DNA of 64,000 nt from Bacteroidota bacterium (GTDB lineage: Bacteria > Bacteroidota > Ignavibacteria > Ignavibacteriales > Ignavibacteriaceae). The translations under genes were made by a program, and so were the position numbers. Of this stretch, positions 11,380-21,162 are shown one piece after another. Positions within the stretch are counted from its first letter, which is position 1. Every line of letters starts with the position of its first letter. Below the pieces are notes generated by a model. The model worked only from the letters and a program-made list of their open reading frames with translations. It ran no database searches and was not told the origin of the DNA. The stretch lies in contig JAIUOE010000010.1 in assembly GCA_020161395.1 (NCBI GenBank), forward strand, positions 62,001 to 126,000. Direction: 5' to 3'.

Positions 11380-11462
11380 AGGGGATGGAATGTCAAATTT
11401 GATTTGCGGGTGTCCGGTGAAGGTGAGTGGTACACCTTCCCGGCTGCCTTAATCCATCCCTT
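11380..11462. other. Branched inverted repeat between aconitase and VWA genes
   Basis: An outer stem pairs GGGATGGA (11382-11389) with TCCATCCC (11453-11460). Inside it, CCGG-T-GAAGGTG (11414-11425) pairs with CACCTTC-CCGG (11433-11443) around a 7-base loop. No T tract follows, so a simple intrinsic terminator is unlikely. It could be a structured RNA, an attenuator or a remnant of an intergenic repeat; I cannot name it. Confidence 0.5.
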
Positions 11463-11503
11463 GAACCAACACCATTTCTCTTTAACAGTTCTGCTGTGAC
11501 CGT

Positions 11504-13582
11504 ATGAATTTCCTCTCACCCGGTTTATTGTTTGGACTTCTCGCTGCATCAATTCCGATATTGATCCACCTCCTCAATTTACGAAAACTAAAAAAGATAG
11601 ATTTCTCCACACTTCACTTCCTTCGACTTATCGAAAAACAAAAAGTGAGAAGAGTGAAACTCGTACAGTGGCTGTTGATGGCGCTTAGGGTTTTGATCAT
11701 CGCAATGCTGGTTCTTGGTTTCTCAAGACCCGTGATTCAGAATGAAAGAATTCCCGGCTTTACTTCCGCGGCTAAAACCACGGTTGTCCTGGTGTTGGAT
11801 GACAGCTTCAGCATGGAAGTGGTGGAAGGTCAGGGGTCGAGATTCAATCTTGCCAAGGGAGTGGCAGTTTCCATCCTGTCGGGACTGAAAGAAGGTGACG
11901 AAGCCAGTGTAATTCTTACTTCAGGGAGAGATCTGGATATCAGACTCACCCCCGGAGATCTGCCGGCGTTAACAAAAGCCATAAAAGATTTGGAGCCTGA
12001 TTTCATCAGTGGAGATCTCAACACTGCAATAATCAAGGCATCCCGTCTGCTCGGTGAATCAGAGAATTTGAATAAAGAGCTTTACATCCTCTCCGATTTT
12101 CAGAAAGCCACACTCGGAAATCCGAAAGAGTTTACCGATGTCTCGACTCTCCTTGACTCAAGAGTTCAAACCAGGCTGTTTAACCTCGGTTCGAAAAAGA
12201 CGGTTAACTCGGCGATTACCGGAATAAAAGTAAACAATCAGGTCTTCGAGCCCGGCAAGGATATCTCTGTTACGGTGACAATAAGAAATTATTCCGATGA
12301 TGATGTCAAAAACGGGGTGGTTTCACTTTTTGTGAATAACGAAAGGGGTGCCCAAAAAAGCTATAATCTTGATGCCGGGAAAATAACTGACATCACTCTC
12401 TCGGCACCTGTAAGAAAGTCAGGATTCTCTTCGATTTATGCATCGATCGAGGACGATGATATTAAAACCGATAACAGGAGATATGCTTCGATCTTTTTGC
12501 CGAAGGAATTTAGTACCGTTTTGCTGGGCAAGAGTTCCGATTTGAAATTTATCAGGGCAGCAATTGAATCCGGATCTTTCTCGGGCAACATGAAAATCAC
12601 TGAGAAGGATATCACTCAGACGGGTGCTTTGGATCTTAAAGATGTGAACATGATTATTGTTGCCGGATCAGGTGAAGGGGTAAATTTAGGGAAATTGAGA
12701 GATTATACAGCCAATGGTGGTGGAATCCTTCTGTTTCCGGGAGAAAATACTTCACTTGCGGGATATTCTGCTTTGCTAAAACAGTTTGGAGTCTCCCCTC
12801 CTTTGGAGCTTAAGAAAGATTCAAAAGCTCTTCCGGGGAAATTTTCTGCGGTGATGTTTAATCATCCCCTGCTCAGGGAGATATTTCAGACACAATACGG
12901 GAACAGCGTTGAATCACCCGAACTTGTTACATGGTTCCGATTGCCGCAGGGTGGGGGCACTGATATAATTACAATGGCAGACGGCAGCGTGTTCCTTAAA
13001 GAGACGAGAGCAGGAAAAGGCAGGGTACTGTCAGTGGCGACATCACCAACCCTGTCAACCGGTGACTTCCCGATGATTCCCCTCTTCGCGCCTCTTGTCT
13101 ACCGGTCAATGTTCTATCTTGCATCACAGGAACCGGCAACGGGGGGAAGTTTAACGGGCGAGGAGATCGCTCTTCCCGGTAGAAAAACAGGGGGAGGAAA
13201 GGTAACCGTGGTTGCTCCGAACGGACTGGCATCAGCACTTGGATCAGGTAAAACAGATGATGGGGTTGTATTTCCCGGGACAGACCTTCCCGGAATTTAC
13301 AGGTTTACCCGGGATGATGAAGAGATCGATTTTGTCCCTGTGAATACTGACACAACAGAGTCAAATTCCACCCCGATGGAAAGACAGGAAATAGTTGATT
13401 ATTTTAAGAAAATCAATGTGAAAAACAGCCCGGTCTTCATTGGTGCAGAAGGCAATTTTACACAGACGCTCACAGAGTCACGGCTGGGGTCGGAATTATG
13501 GAAACTGTTCATAATAATTGCAATGATATTGATTGGTGTGGAAATGTATTTTTCACGGGCAAAAAAGAGTGATACCCCTTAA
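11504..13582 (+). CDS. BatA/VWA-domain membrane protein
   Basis: The 692-residue protein begins with the double-transmembrane BatA N-terminal domain (MNFLSPGLLFGLLAASIPIL, then the KLKKIDFSTLHFLRL signature and a second hydrophobic segment at about 52-75). A von Willebrand A domain follows with the MIDAS motif DDSFS in VLVLDDSFSMEV near residue 93. The central part looks like beta-sandwich and glutamine-amidotransferase-like modules, and one more membrane segment lies near the C-terminus (KLFIIIAMILIGVEMYF). In Bacteroidota such proteins occur in Bat operons or alone, with poorly defined roles in envelope integrity and stress tolerance. Here no MoxR or other bat genes are adjacent. Function therefore remains open beyond the domain level. 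Confidence 0.85.
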   Translation: MNFLSPGLLFGLLAASIPILIHLLNLRKLKKIDFSTLHFLRLIEKQKVRRVKLVQWLLMALRVLIIAMLVLGFSRPVIQNERIPGFTSAAKTTVVLVLDDSFSMEVVEGQGSRFNLAKGVAVSILSGLKEGDEASVILTSGRDLDIRLTPGDLPALTKAIKDLEPDFISGDLNTAIIKASRLLGESENLNKELYILSDFQKATLGNPKEFTDVSTLLDSRVQTRLFNLGSKKTVNSAITGIKVNNQVFEPGKDISVTVTIRNYSDDDVKNGVVSLFVNNERGAQKSYNLDAGKITDITLSAPVRKSGFSSIYASIEDDDIKTDNRRYASIFLPKEFSTVLLGKSSDLKFIRAAIESGSFSGNMKITEKDITQTGALDLKDVNMIIVAGSGEGVNLGKLRDYTANGGGILLFPGENTSLAGYSALLKQFGVSPPLELKKDSKALPGKFSAVMFNHPLLREIFQTQYGNSVESPELVTWFRLPQGGGTDIITMADGSVFLKETRAGKGRVLSVATSPTLSTGDFPMIPLFAPLVYRSMFYLASQEPATGGSLTGEEIALPGRKTGGGKVTVVAPNGLASALGSGKTDDGVVFPGTDLPGIYRFTRDDEEIDFVPVNTDTTESNSTPMERQEIVDYFKKINVKNSPVFIGAEGNFTQTLTESRLGSELWKLFIIIAMILIGVEMYFSRAKKSDTP

Positions 13583-13620
13583 GGCGTCACGAGCAGGCAT
13601 GTCTAAGATGAATATAATTA

Positions 13621-13643
13621 TTGTCTAACTATAAATTAGACAA
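13621..13643. promoter_or_regulatory. Inverted repeat upstream of TonB receptor operon
   Basis: TTGTCTAA (13621-13628) and TTAGACAA (13636-13643) form a perfect 8-bp dyad separated by seven bases. No T tract follows, so it is more likely an operator or RNA hairpin than a terminator. It lies 128 bases before the receptor start. The ligand is unknown. Confidence 0.4.
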
Positions 13644-13770
13644 GTGGCAAAATATAATGTAAACTAATGAAAAATAGTTTTGATTTTTTGCTAAAAATGG
13701 GATATTTTAAAGATGCGAAATTTTAGGTAATGATTTATTAACAAACGAAGAGAGTTAATCGGAGGCCTTA

Positions 13771-16548
13771 ATGAGGTATATACTGTTACTGTGTGCCTTT
13801 ATTGTTTCCATTCTGTTCCTTTCTCCTCAAGCTTTTGCTCAAGCCGGTAAGATTTCCGGAAGGGTTTTAGACTCTCAGACGAAGGAGCCGCTTCCATTTG
13901 CAAATGTGGTTATCATGGGTACAAACCTTGGTGCCGCTACCAATCTGGATGGCGAATATGTGATAATAAATGTTCCTCCGGGAACATACAAAATACGCGC
14001 TTCTATGACCGGATACAACAATTATACTGTTGAAAACATAAAAGTTGCTACCGGTCTCACCACTTCACTGGATTTTGCCATAGTTCCGGCATCTTTTCAG
14101 ACTGAAGAAGTGATTGTAGTTGCAGAGAAGCCATTAATCAACAAAGATATTACCGCTTCCACTTCAATAGTGGGAGATGAGTTGATATCAGAACTTCCTG
14201 TTACCGACATCTCCGATGTACTCCAGCTTCAAGCCGGTATCGTTGTGGGTGGCGGAGGCGAGCTCCACATGCGTGGCGGTCGTGGCGGACAGGTGGTTTA
14301 TCAGGTTGACGGTGTACCTGTGACAGATGCTTACGACAACAGTAATGTTGTTGATGTCGGCACAAATTCAGTAAAAGAGCTTCAGGTAATTTCTGGTGCT
14401 TTTAACGCTGAATATGGACAGGCAATGTCGGGTATCGTAAACATTGTGACCAAAGATGGTAACAATGATTACACCGGGTCTCTCTCTTTCTATGGTGGCG
14501 ACTATATTTCCAACAAACAGGATGTTTTCTGGAACATTCAAAAGATCAATCCGATTGCGGTAAGAAATATTGATGCAAGTTTAAGCGGTGCATTCCTGAG
14601 GGATAAACTGTTTTTCTTTGCAAATGGGAGATACTATTACAACGAAGGATACTATTACGGAAAAAGAACCTTCCTTACATCGGATATTTCCAGAGAAAAC
14701 ACTTCGAATCAGTCGTATAACCTTGTTGACGGATCCGATACATCTCTGACACCTCTTGCCGGTCCCCGCGGAGACGGTGCATTTGTTCCTACGAATGAAA
14801 ACACCCGTTACTTTGCACAGGGCAAACTGACATACAGGATTTTCCCGGGATTTACTGTCCGTTACAGTTATCTGTTTGACAAGCAGGATTATTTTGACGG
14901 TGCGCCAAGATTGACGCCTGACAATAATCTTCAAAGATTCAGACAAGGTATCAGCAACACTTTCAGTATTAACCATGCCATTTCCAATTCTTCATTTTAT
15001 ACTTTAAACCTCTCCTATTTCTTTAAAGACTACAGACACTACCTTTATGAGAACATCTACACCGGAAATCCTTCAAGACCTACACTTTATGTGGATAACA
15101 GGCTGAAGCAGAATCCTCCGTACAGTTTTGATATCGGTGGAACAAACAACAACAGGTTTGTAAGAAATACGGGAACATACTCTGCCAAACTCGACTGGGA
15201 AACCCAGTTTAACAAACAGATCAGTGTAAAGTTTGGTATTGATGCGAAACAGCACATGATATACTTTGAGAACATCAATCTCGTGCCAATGACGGTAAAC
15301 GGAGTTGATGCAAAGCCATTCAATGTTATCGTGCCACCTGAGACTTCAACCGATCACGACACATATCGCAGAAAACCACAGGAAATTTCCGGTTATGTTC
15401 AATCGAAGTTTGAAGCATTCAACCTTATATTTAATGCCGGATTAAGATTCGACCTCTTCAATCCTGACGGCAAAATCCTTGCAGACCCGACAGATCCTGA
15501 TATCAGAAAACCTGTTAAACCTGCAAACAGAGCAAAGACCTACGAAGAAAGACTTACCTACTGGTACAAGGACGCTTCTGTAAAAACACAGATCAGCCCT
15601 CGCCTTGGTATTGCTTTCCCGATTACGGCCCGTGGAGTCATCCACTTCTCATACGGTCACTTCTTCCAGCTTCCAAGCTATGAACTTCTTTACAGCAATC
15701 CTGATTTTGAAGTGCTTGACGGATCGGGTAATGTTGCCCTGTTCGGAAATGCTGATCTCAAACCACAGAAAACCGTTAAAGGTGAAATTGGTCTTCAACA
15801 GCAGTTGTCAGATGACATGGCTATTGATGTAACTTTGTTCTTCGAAGATTTTAGAGATCTTACCGGTACGCAAACCGATCAGATTTCAATTTTTGGTACG
15901 CAATCAACCTACAGCCAGTATGCAAACTCCGATTTCGGATTCTCGAAGGGCTTCATTGTGAAGTTTGAGAAGAGATTTGGTGGCGGTTTGTCAGTAAACA
16001 TGGATTATACATTCTCGGTAACCAAAGGTAATTCGTCAAATCCTGCAGATGCAAGAAATGCAATCCTTGGCGGTGCAGCTCCCGAAACCTACATAGCACC
16101 ACTCGACTGGGATCAGACACACACCATGAACCTTGCTGTAAGCTATTCGGTACCAAACGATTTTGGTATTTCCCTGATAGCAAACTATTTCACAGGTCAG
16201 CCTTACACTCCTGCAGTCAACAAAAACACAAGAGTGACACAGAATGCTTTCCCAAGAAACAGTGACTACAAAAACGATATTTTCAATATCGATTTGAGAG
16301 CTTACAAGGAAATTGAAATCTTCGGACAGAGGATAACAGCTTTCATGAGAGTTTTCAACCTGTTGGATCTTGACAATCCACGCGGATTATACTCCGACAC
16401 AGGTGATCCATATTTCACATTCGGGCTTCTTGAAGCCAGAAAAGTTAACCCAAGGTTGTATTACAATACACTTGAAGAACTGTATCAAAATCCGGGTTTC
16501 TTCTCTGAACCAAGAAGAGTTGAAGTCGGTTTGTCGTATAACTTTTAA
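13771..16548 (+). CDS. TonB-dependent receptor with CarboxypepD-reg-like domain
   Basis: This 925-residue outer-membrane protein has a signal peptide (MRYILLLCAFIVSILFLS...FAQ, cleavage near 24). A carboxypeptidase-regulatory-like beta sandwich follows at about 26-110 (ISGRVLDSQTKEPLPFANV). The plug domain is at about 115-235, including LHMRGGRGGQVVYQVDGVPV. The rest is a beta-barrel ending in the terminal Phe of VGLSYNF. A good ribosome-binding site, GGAGG, precedes the ATG. It is the first gene of a cluster with a large secreted protein 14 bases downstream, a PorV/PorQ-like protein and a T9SS cargo. The substrate is unknown; the arrangement resembles SusC-like loci but the partner is not a recognisable SusD. 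Confidence 0.92.
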   Translation: MRYILLLCAFIVSILFLSPQAFAQAGKISGRVLDSQTKEPLPFANVVIMGTNLGAATNLDGEYVIINVPPGTYKIRASMTGYNNYTVENIKVATGLTTSLDFAIVPASFQTEEVIVVAEKPLINKDITASTSIVGDELISELPVTDISDVLQLQAGIVVGGGGELHMRGGRGGQVVYQVDGVPVTDAYDNSNVVDVGTNSVKELQVISGAFNAEYGQAMSGIVNIVTKDGNNDYTGSLSFYGGDYISNKQDVFWNIQKINPIAVRNIDASLSGAFLRDKLFFFANGRYYYNEGYYYGKRTFLTSDISRENTSNQSYNLVDGSDTSLTPLAGPRGDGAFVPTNENTRYFAQGKLTYRIFPGFTVRYSYLFDKQDYFDGAPRLTPDNNLQRFRQGISNTFSINHAISNSSFYTLNLSYFFKDYRHYLYENIYTGNPSRPTLYVDNRLKQNPPYSFDIGGTNNNRFVRNTGTYSAKLDWETQFNKQISVKFGIDAKQHMIYFENINLVPMTVNGVDAKPFNVIVPPETSTDHDTYRRKPQEISGYVQSKFEAFNLIFNAGLRFDLFNPDGKILADPTDPDIRKPVKPANRAKTYEERLTYWYKDASVKTQISPRLGIAFPITARGVIHFSYGHFFQLPSYELLYSNPDFEVLDGSGNVALFGNADLKPQKTVKGEIGLQQQLSDDMAIDVTLFFEDFRDLTGTQTDQISIFGTQSTYSQYANSDFGFSKGFIVKFEKRFGGGLSVNMDYTFSVTKGNSSNPADARNAILGGAAPETYIAPLDWDQTHTMNLAVSYSVPNDFGISLIANYFTGQPYTPAVNKNTRVTQNAFPRNSDYKNDIFNIDLRAYKEIEIFGQRITAFMRVFNLLDLDNPRGLYSDTGDPYFTFGLLEARKVNPRLYYNTLEELYQNPGFFSEPRRVEVGLSYNF

Positions 16549-16562
16549 TTCAGGTTGAGTTT

Positions 16563-19500
16563 ATGAATAAAACAATTTTTAGTATCTCGTTATTGCTTCT
16601 TTTCGTCTTTGCCGGTGAAGCTTTAGCTCAACGCGGCGACCCGAATCTCAGAAGGATCGGTTATCATACGGGAAACCGTATCGGTATCTCATACTACAAC
16701 GATGGTCAGATATCCGGTTTCAACCAGGGTGTCGATATCAGAGGTGAGTGGCCGCTTGGTTCCGGCGAAAATTATATTGGTGACCTTATTCCTCTTATTG
16801 GAGTGGAGTTTACCAATACATTAGGTGAAGTCAAACATTCGGTATGTATCTCAAGAGGTCCAAGAAGAGGACAGTTCGATGAGAGACATCCACTTTACAA
16901 CTATTTTTGGGGTTGGAATCCGATTCCCGGATTTTTGAATCCCGCTTCTGAATCAGTTGCGATGTCACATCTCCCAAATTCCTGGCCCATCGGCGGGTGG
17001 AAAGATCAGCCAACATGGGTTGATCCTCTAACCGGCAAAACACAGTGGAACGGATATTTTGGACGCGGTGTAATTCAGGCTGATCAGGAAAGCTACTATT
17101 GGGCTGATGATAATCAGGATGACGAATTTAACGGTAACTTTTTACCCGATTCAAGAGACACTTCCAGAAAAGGAATGGGTCTTCAGATGGGTGTAAGAGG
17201 ATTCCAGTGGTCGAGCTTCCTGGCTGCAAACAGCATCTTTTGGCTTTATGACATTAGAAACGAAGGAACAACACTCTTCAGAAAAGCTGACTTCGGAACC
17301 GTGGTTGGAACTCTCGCCGGTGGCGATGGCGACAGCCAGGATGATCTTGGTTCTTTTGATGTAAACAATTCCATCACATATTCCTGGGACAGCGACGGTT
17401 CGGGAAATAAAGGTCAGAAAGTTGGATATGTCGGCTATGCGTTCCTCGAATCACCGGGTAACTCATTTGACGGTATAGACAACGACGATGATTGTGGCGA
17501 TCCTAACGCTCCAAGATTCATCCAGACTTCCTTTGATTCCGTAACATACCAGCCGGGTCAGGTAATGGTTCTCATAGATGGTGGCACCTATGCAAGAACT
17601 CAATACACTGTCCAAGCGGGCGTGAATACTGTAACAAGTCTTGGAAGAACAATTTCTTTCACTGCCGGTGTAAACTACTTCAGAGAAGGACATATCAAAG
17701 AAATCGTTAATGGTGTTGCCATTCCTGACTCGTCTGCGAATGACGGACTTGATAACGACTTCGACGGTGTCATTGATGAAAACCAGGCTATCCATTTCGA
17801 GACAAGAAGAATCAAAAACCTCCCCGGTCTTAAATACAAAGATTTTAAGACAGGTCTTGCGGTTAATGATCCACTAATCGATGAAAAACGCGATAACGAT
17901 GCCGGAACAATTGTTTCCTCGTTCATCAAAAATCCTGACGGCACATCCACACTCGTATCACACTGGTCGGGTGATGAGAATGCCAACTGGGTAGCAAACG
18001 ATGCTTCAACCGGTGACATTAGAGATGATGTCGGTAGTGACGGTTTGGGACCATATGATGAAGGTTATATCGGACCGGATCCTGACGGAAGTGAAGGCAA
18101 CGGAAGACCTGATCAGGGCGAGCCAAACTTCGGTAAAACCGATCCTGACGAATCCGATCAGATTGGTCTGACAGCATTCAACTTTTTCGAACAGGCTTCT
18201 TCTCCCGACATGAGTCAGGATGAGGTGCTTTGGAGCAGAATGTTCCCCGGAAGATTTGATGTTATTCCGCCAAATCCACAGGATGGTGACTTTATTTATG
18301 CTTCGGGCTACTTCCCGCTGGCACCTAATCAGATTGAAAGATTCTCTGTATCTCTTCTCTTCGGACAGGATTATGCAGATGTGGTGCGTCAGAAAAATGT
18401 AGTTCAGCAGATTTACAACGCCGGTTACAAATTCCCGCAGCCACCAAGAAAACCAAAGATCAGCATCACACAGGATGACGGAAAAGTAATTCTTTACTGG
18501 GATCCAAGACCTGTTGAGAATTCGATCGATTTTATCTCAAAGACAAAAGACTTTGAAGGATACAAAATCTACCGTGCAAGCGATGCAGGTTTTATCGATG
18601 CAAGAACCATCACCAATGCTTATGGTGTGTTGTTCTTCAACAAACCGCTGAAACAGTTCGATATCAAAGGCAACGGCATAAAAGGGTTCTTCTATCCGAA
18701 ACCTGAACTTCTCGAACAACTCGGTGGAACCACCTATTATTTGGGAGATGATACAACAGGTCTCACAAACAGATACATAGATTCAACAGCTACTAAAGGT
18801 CAGACCTACTATTATGCTGTTGCTGCCTATGATAAAGGTGATGCACCCAGCAACATCTTCCCGAGCGAGAACTCAAGCTTTATCTTCCGTTCAAATACGG
18901 GTGAAATCATTACAGATGACAACACCGGGTACATCACACCGGGTGCAAGACCGATTGGATATGTGGATGCAGGACTCGAGTCATTGACCCCCGAAATAAA
19001 ACCAAGAGGTACCGGAAAAGTGATGGTTGAAGTTGTTGATCAATCGGCGATCAAACCTAAAAACACATACCGTGTGGTTTTTGCTGATACTTCACTTCAG
19101 AAATACACTGAATCATGGTCACTCGTTAATGTAACCACCGGTGACACTGTAATTAAACAATCGACTGTATTTGGCGGCTCAACCCCGATTATCGACGGTT
19201 TCAGATTGCAAATCGCGAATGATGATGTTATTAAACTTGACACAGTGAAATCAGGCTGGTATTTCAACGGACAGGACACAATTCCTGCAGCCGGTGGAGC
19301 AGGTTCTACTCAGTTCCCCGGGTTCACCTTCACTACTTTCCTTGTTGGAACAAACAGGGGAACAGTTTGGGCTGATGATTACTATCTTGAATTCAGTGCT
19401 GATACACTCTTTGGCACTTCCATAGCTGATACATTGGTACCCCCGACGAGTGCAAACAGATTCCCTTCGAGAAAGACTAATTTCAAAGTGAAGAGAATCT

Positions 19501-20075
19501 CTGACAATTCTGAAGTGCCGTTTGTATATTACAAAACGGGTACTCAAAGTACCGTTCATAACATCTACTTTAGAGAAGTTATTAATGGTACAAGATATCG
19601 TACATGGAGACTAAACATCTTCATGGATGCGGTAAATGCCCCTCTTCCAACTTCAGGCTTCCTTAAGGCATATACCAAAAAACCGTTCTCAAGCGCTGAC
19701 GCATTCAGATTTAACATGAAATCGAGTTCGATTAACAGTGCTGCTGCAGCAAATGAGCTGGACAAAATAAAAGTTGTTCCTAATCCTTATGTGGTCACAC
19801 ATGCGAATGAAGCCAGACTTCTTAGCACCCAGACCAGCGGCAGAGGCGAAAGAGAAATCAGATTCACCCATGTTCCTCCGGGATCGAAAATCAAAATCTT
19901 CACCGTGAAAGGTGAGTTGATCAAGACGCTCGACGCTGCTGATGTTTATGTCGGTGATGTTTACTGGAATCTCAGAACTGAAGAAAATCTTGACGCAGCA
20001 TTTGGTGTTTATGTCTATACAGTAGAGATACCAAATGTGGGAACCAAAATCGGCAAGTTTGCCTTAATCAAATAG
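16563..20075 (+). CDS. Large secreted protein with Asp-rich Ca-binding-like repeats and T9SS-like CTD
   Basis: The 1170-residue protein has a signal peptide (ending ALAQ near residue 22) and is exported. Asp/Asn-rich loops occur at about 304 (GIDNDDDCGDPNAP), 395 (DGLDNDFDGVIDENQ) and 505-525 (DPDGSEGNGRPDQGEP); they resemble thrombospondin-type-3 or dockerin-like calcium sites. A fibronectin-III-like stretch begins near 632 (KPKISITQDDGKVILYWDPR) and the C-terminal 80-100 residues (KVVPNPYVVTH through IGKFALIK) look like a divergent type A sorting domain with the final K motif. It lies between the TonB receptor and the PorV/PorQ-like gene, so it may be a surface partner of the receptor. No catalytic motif was recognised. 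Confidence 0.8.
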   Translation: MNKTIFSISLLLLFVFAGEALAQRGDPNLRRIGYHTGNRIGISYYNDGQISGFNQGVDIRGEWPLGSGENYIGDLIPLIGVEFTNTLGEVKHSVCISRGPRRGQFDERHPLYNYFWGWNPIPGFLNPASESVAMSHLPNSWPIGGWKDQPTWVDPLTGKTQWNGYFGRGVIQADQESYYWADDNQDDEFNGNFLPDSRDTSRKGMGLQMGVRGFQWSSFLAANSIFWLYDIRNEGTTLFRKADFGTVVGTLAGGDGDSQDDLGSFDVNNSITYSWDSDGSGNKGQKVGYVGYAFLESPGNSFDGIDNDDDCGDPNAPRFIQTSFDSVTYQPGQVMVLIDGGTYARTQYTVQAGVNTVTSLGRTISFTAGVNYFREGHIKEIVNGVAIPDSSANDGLDNDFDGVIDENQAIHFETRRIKNLPGLKYKDFKTGLAVNDPLIDEKRDNDAGTIVSSFIKNPDGTSTLVSHWSGDENANWVANDASTGDIRDDVGSDGLGPYDEGYIGPDPDGSEGNGRPDQGEPNFGKTDPDESDQIGLTAFNFFEQASSPDMSQDEVLWSRMFPGRFDVIPPNPQDGDFIYASGYFPLAPNQIERFSVSLLFGQDYADVVRQKNVVQQIYNAGYKFPQPPRKPKISITQDDGKVILYWDPRPVENSIDFISKTKDFEGYKIYRASDAGFIDARTITNAYGVLFFNKPLKQFDIKGNGIKGFFYPKPELLEQLGGTTYYLGDDTTGLTNRYIDSTATKGQTYYYAVAAYDKGDAPSNIFPSENSSFIFRSNTGEIITDDNTGYITPGARPIGYVDAGLESLTPEIKPRGTGKVMVEVVDQSAIKPKNTYRVVFADTSLQKYTESWSLVNVTTGDTVIKQSTVFGGSTPIIDGFRLQIANDDVIKLDTVKSGWYFNGQDTIPAAGGAGSTQFPGFTFTTFLVGTNRGTVWADDYYLEFSADTLFGTSIADTLVPPTSANRFPSRKTNFKVKRISDNSEVPFVYYKTGTQSTVHNIYFREVINGTRYRTWRLNIFMDAVNAPLPTSGFLKAYTKKPFSSADAFRFNMKSSSINSAAAANELDKIKVVPNPYVVTHANEARLLSTQTSGRGEREIRFTHVPPGSKIKIFTVKGELIKTLDAADVYVGDVYWNLRTEENLDAAFGVYVYTVEIPNVGTKIGKFALIK

Positions 20076-20089
20076 CGGAGAGTTTGAGA

Positions 20090-21097
20090 ATGAAAAGACT
20101 TTATTTTTTAGTAATTCTTGTGTCTGCCTGTTCGTTGATGTTCGGGCAGACTAAAGTCGGCTCTACTGCTGCTCCATTCTTGTCAATAGGAATAGGACCA
20201 AGAGCCGTCGGTATGGGCGGTGCATTTACTGCTACAGCCAACGACATCACTGCACTCTACTGGAACCCCGCAGGTGTGTCGAGGATGGGTGGAAGTGGTG
20301 CTTACTTTTCTCATACCAAGTGGTTCGCTGACATCAACTTCAATTATGCTGCGGCAATGTTGACTCTTGGTGATTGGGGTACAGTCGGCGGAAGCGTTAC
20401 CTTACTTGACTATGGTGAGACTGAGATTACCACCGTAAAAGAACCCGATGGAACCGGCGCCAAATATGGTGCGAAGGACATGGCATTGGGTTTGCATTAT
20501 GCGATGAATCTCACTGACCGTTTTTCAATCGGTGGTACCGTGAAGTATGTTCAGCAGTCGATCTGGAATACAAGTGCATCAACCGTGGCTTTTGACCTTG
20601 GAGTGCTTTTCCTTTCGGAGATTTATGGCTTGAGAATTGGAGCCACAATCTCTAACTTTGGAGGAGACATGACGATGGACGGAAAAGACCTTTATGTATT
20701 GTATGACATCGATCCGGGCATCTTTGGAAACAACGATCAGATTCTTGCAAAGTTGAAAACCGATCCATACCCGCTTCCCTTGACTTTCAAGGTGGGTGCG
20801 GCGATGGATGTTATCAACTCTTCGGATCTCAAATTGACTCTCGGTGTCGATGCACTTCACCCGAGTGACAACTCGGAGAGCATCAATGTTGGTGGTGAGA
20901 TCGTTTACAAAAATCTTATCGCTCTTCGGGGCGGTTACAAATCACTCTTCCTTGATAATGCCGAGGAAGGGCTCACACTTGGTGTGGGATTAAATTATGA
21001 TATCGCTCCAAATCTTGGTTTATCTTTTGACTACGCTTACCAGGACTTTGGATTGTTGAAAAACACACAGTTTTTCTCACTGGGTATCAAATTTTAG
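20090..21097 (+). CDS. PorV/PorQ family outer-membrane protein
   Basis: I start at ATG 20090 (335 residues), downstream of GCGGAGAG; a TTG two codons earlier is less likely. The signal peptide ends at CSLMFGQ. The segment SIGIGPRAVGMGGAFTATANDITALYWNPAG is the hallmark of the PorV/PorQ (UPF0164, FadL-like) barrel family, and the protein ends with the barrel-type aromatic FSLGIKF. In T9SS bacteria PorV binds CTD cargo at the outer membrane and passes it to the sortase PorU. Here it sits directly between two secreted proteins with sorting domains, which supports a role as a dedicated shuttle, although other PorV homologues may exist elsewhere. The assignment to PorV rather than PorQ is not decided. 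Confidence 0.85.
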   Translation: MKRLYFLVILVSACSLMFGQTKVGSTAAPFLSIGIGPRAVGMGGAFTATANDITALYWNPAGVSRMGGSGAYFSHTKWFADINFNYAAAMLTLGDWGTVGGSVTLLDYGETEITTVKEPDGTGAKYGAKDMALGLHYAMNLTDRFSIGGTVKYVQQSIWNTSASTVAFDLGVLFLSEIYGLRIGATISNFGGDMTMDGKDLYVLYDIDPGIFGNNDQILAKLKTDPYPLPLTFKVGAAMDVINSSDLKLTLGVDALHPSDNSESINVGGEIVYKNLIALRGGYKSLFLDNAEEGLTLGVGLNYDIAPNLGLSFDYAYQDFGLLKNTQFFSLGIKF

Positions 21098-21162
21098 GCT
21101 TTAATTAAACAAACATTTTGAATAACTTGAAATCACAAATTCATTTAATGAGGAGAAACGCT

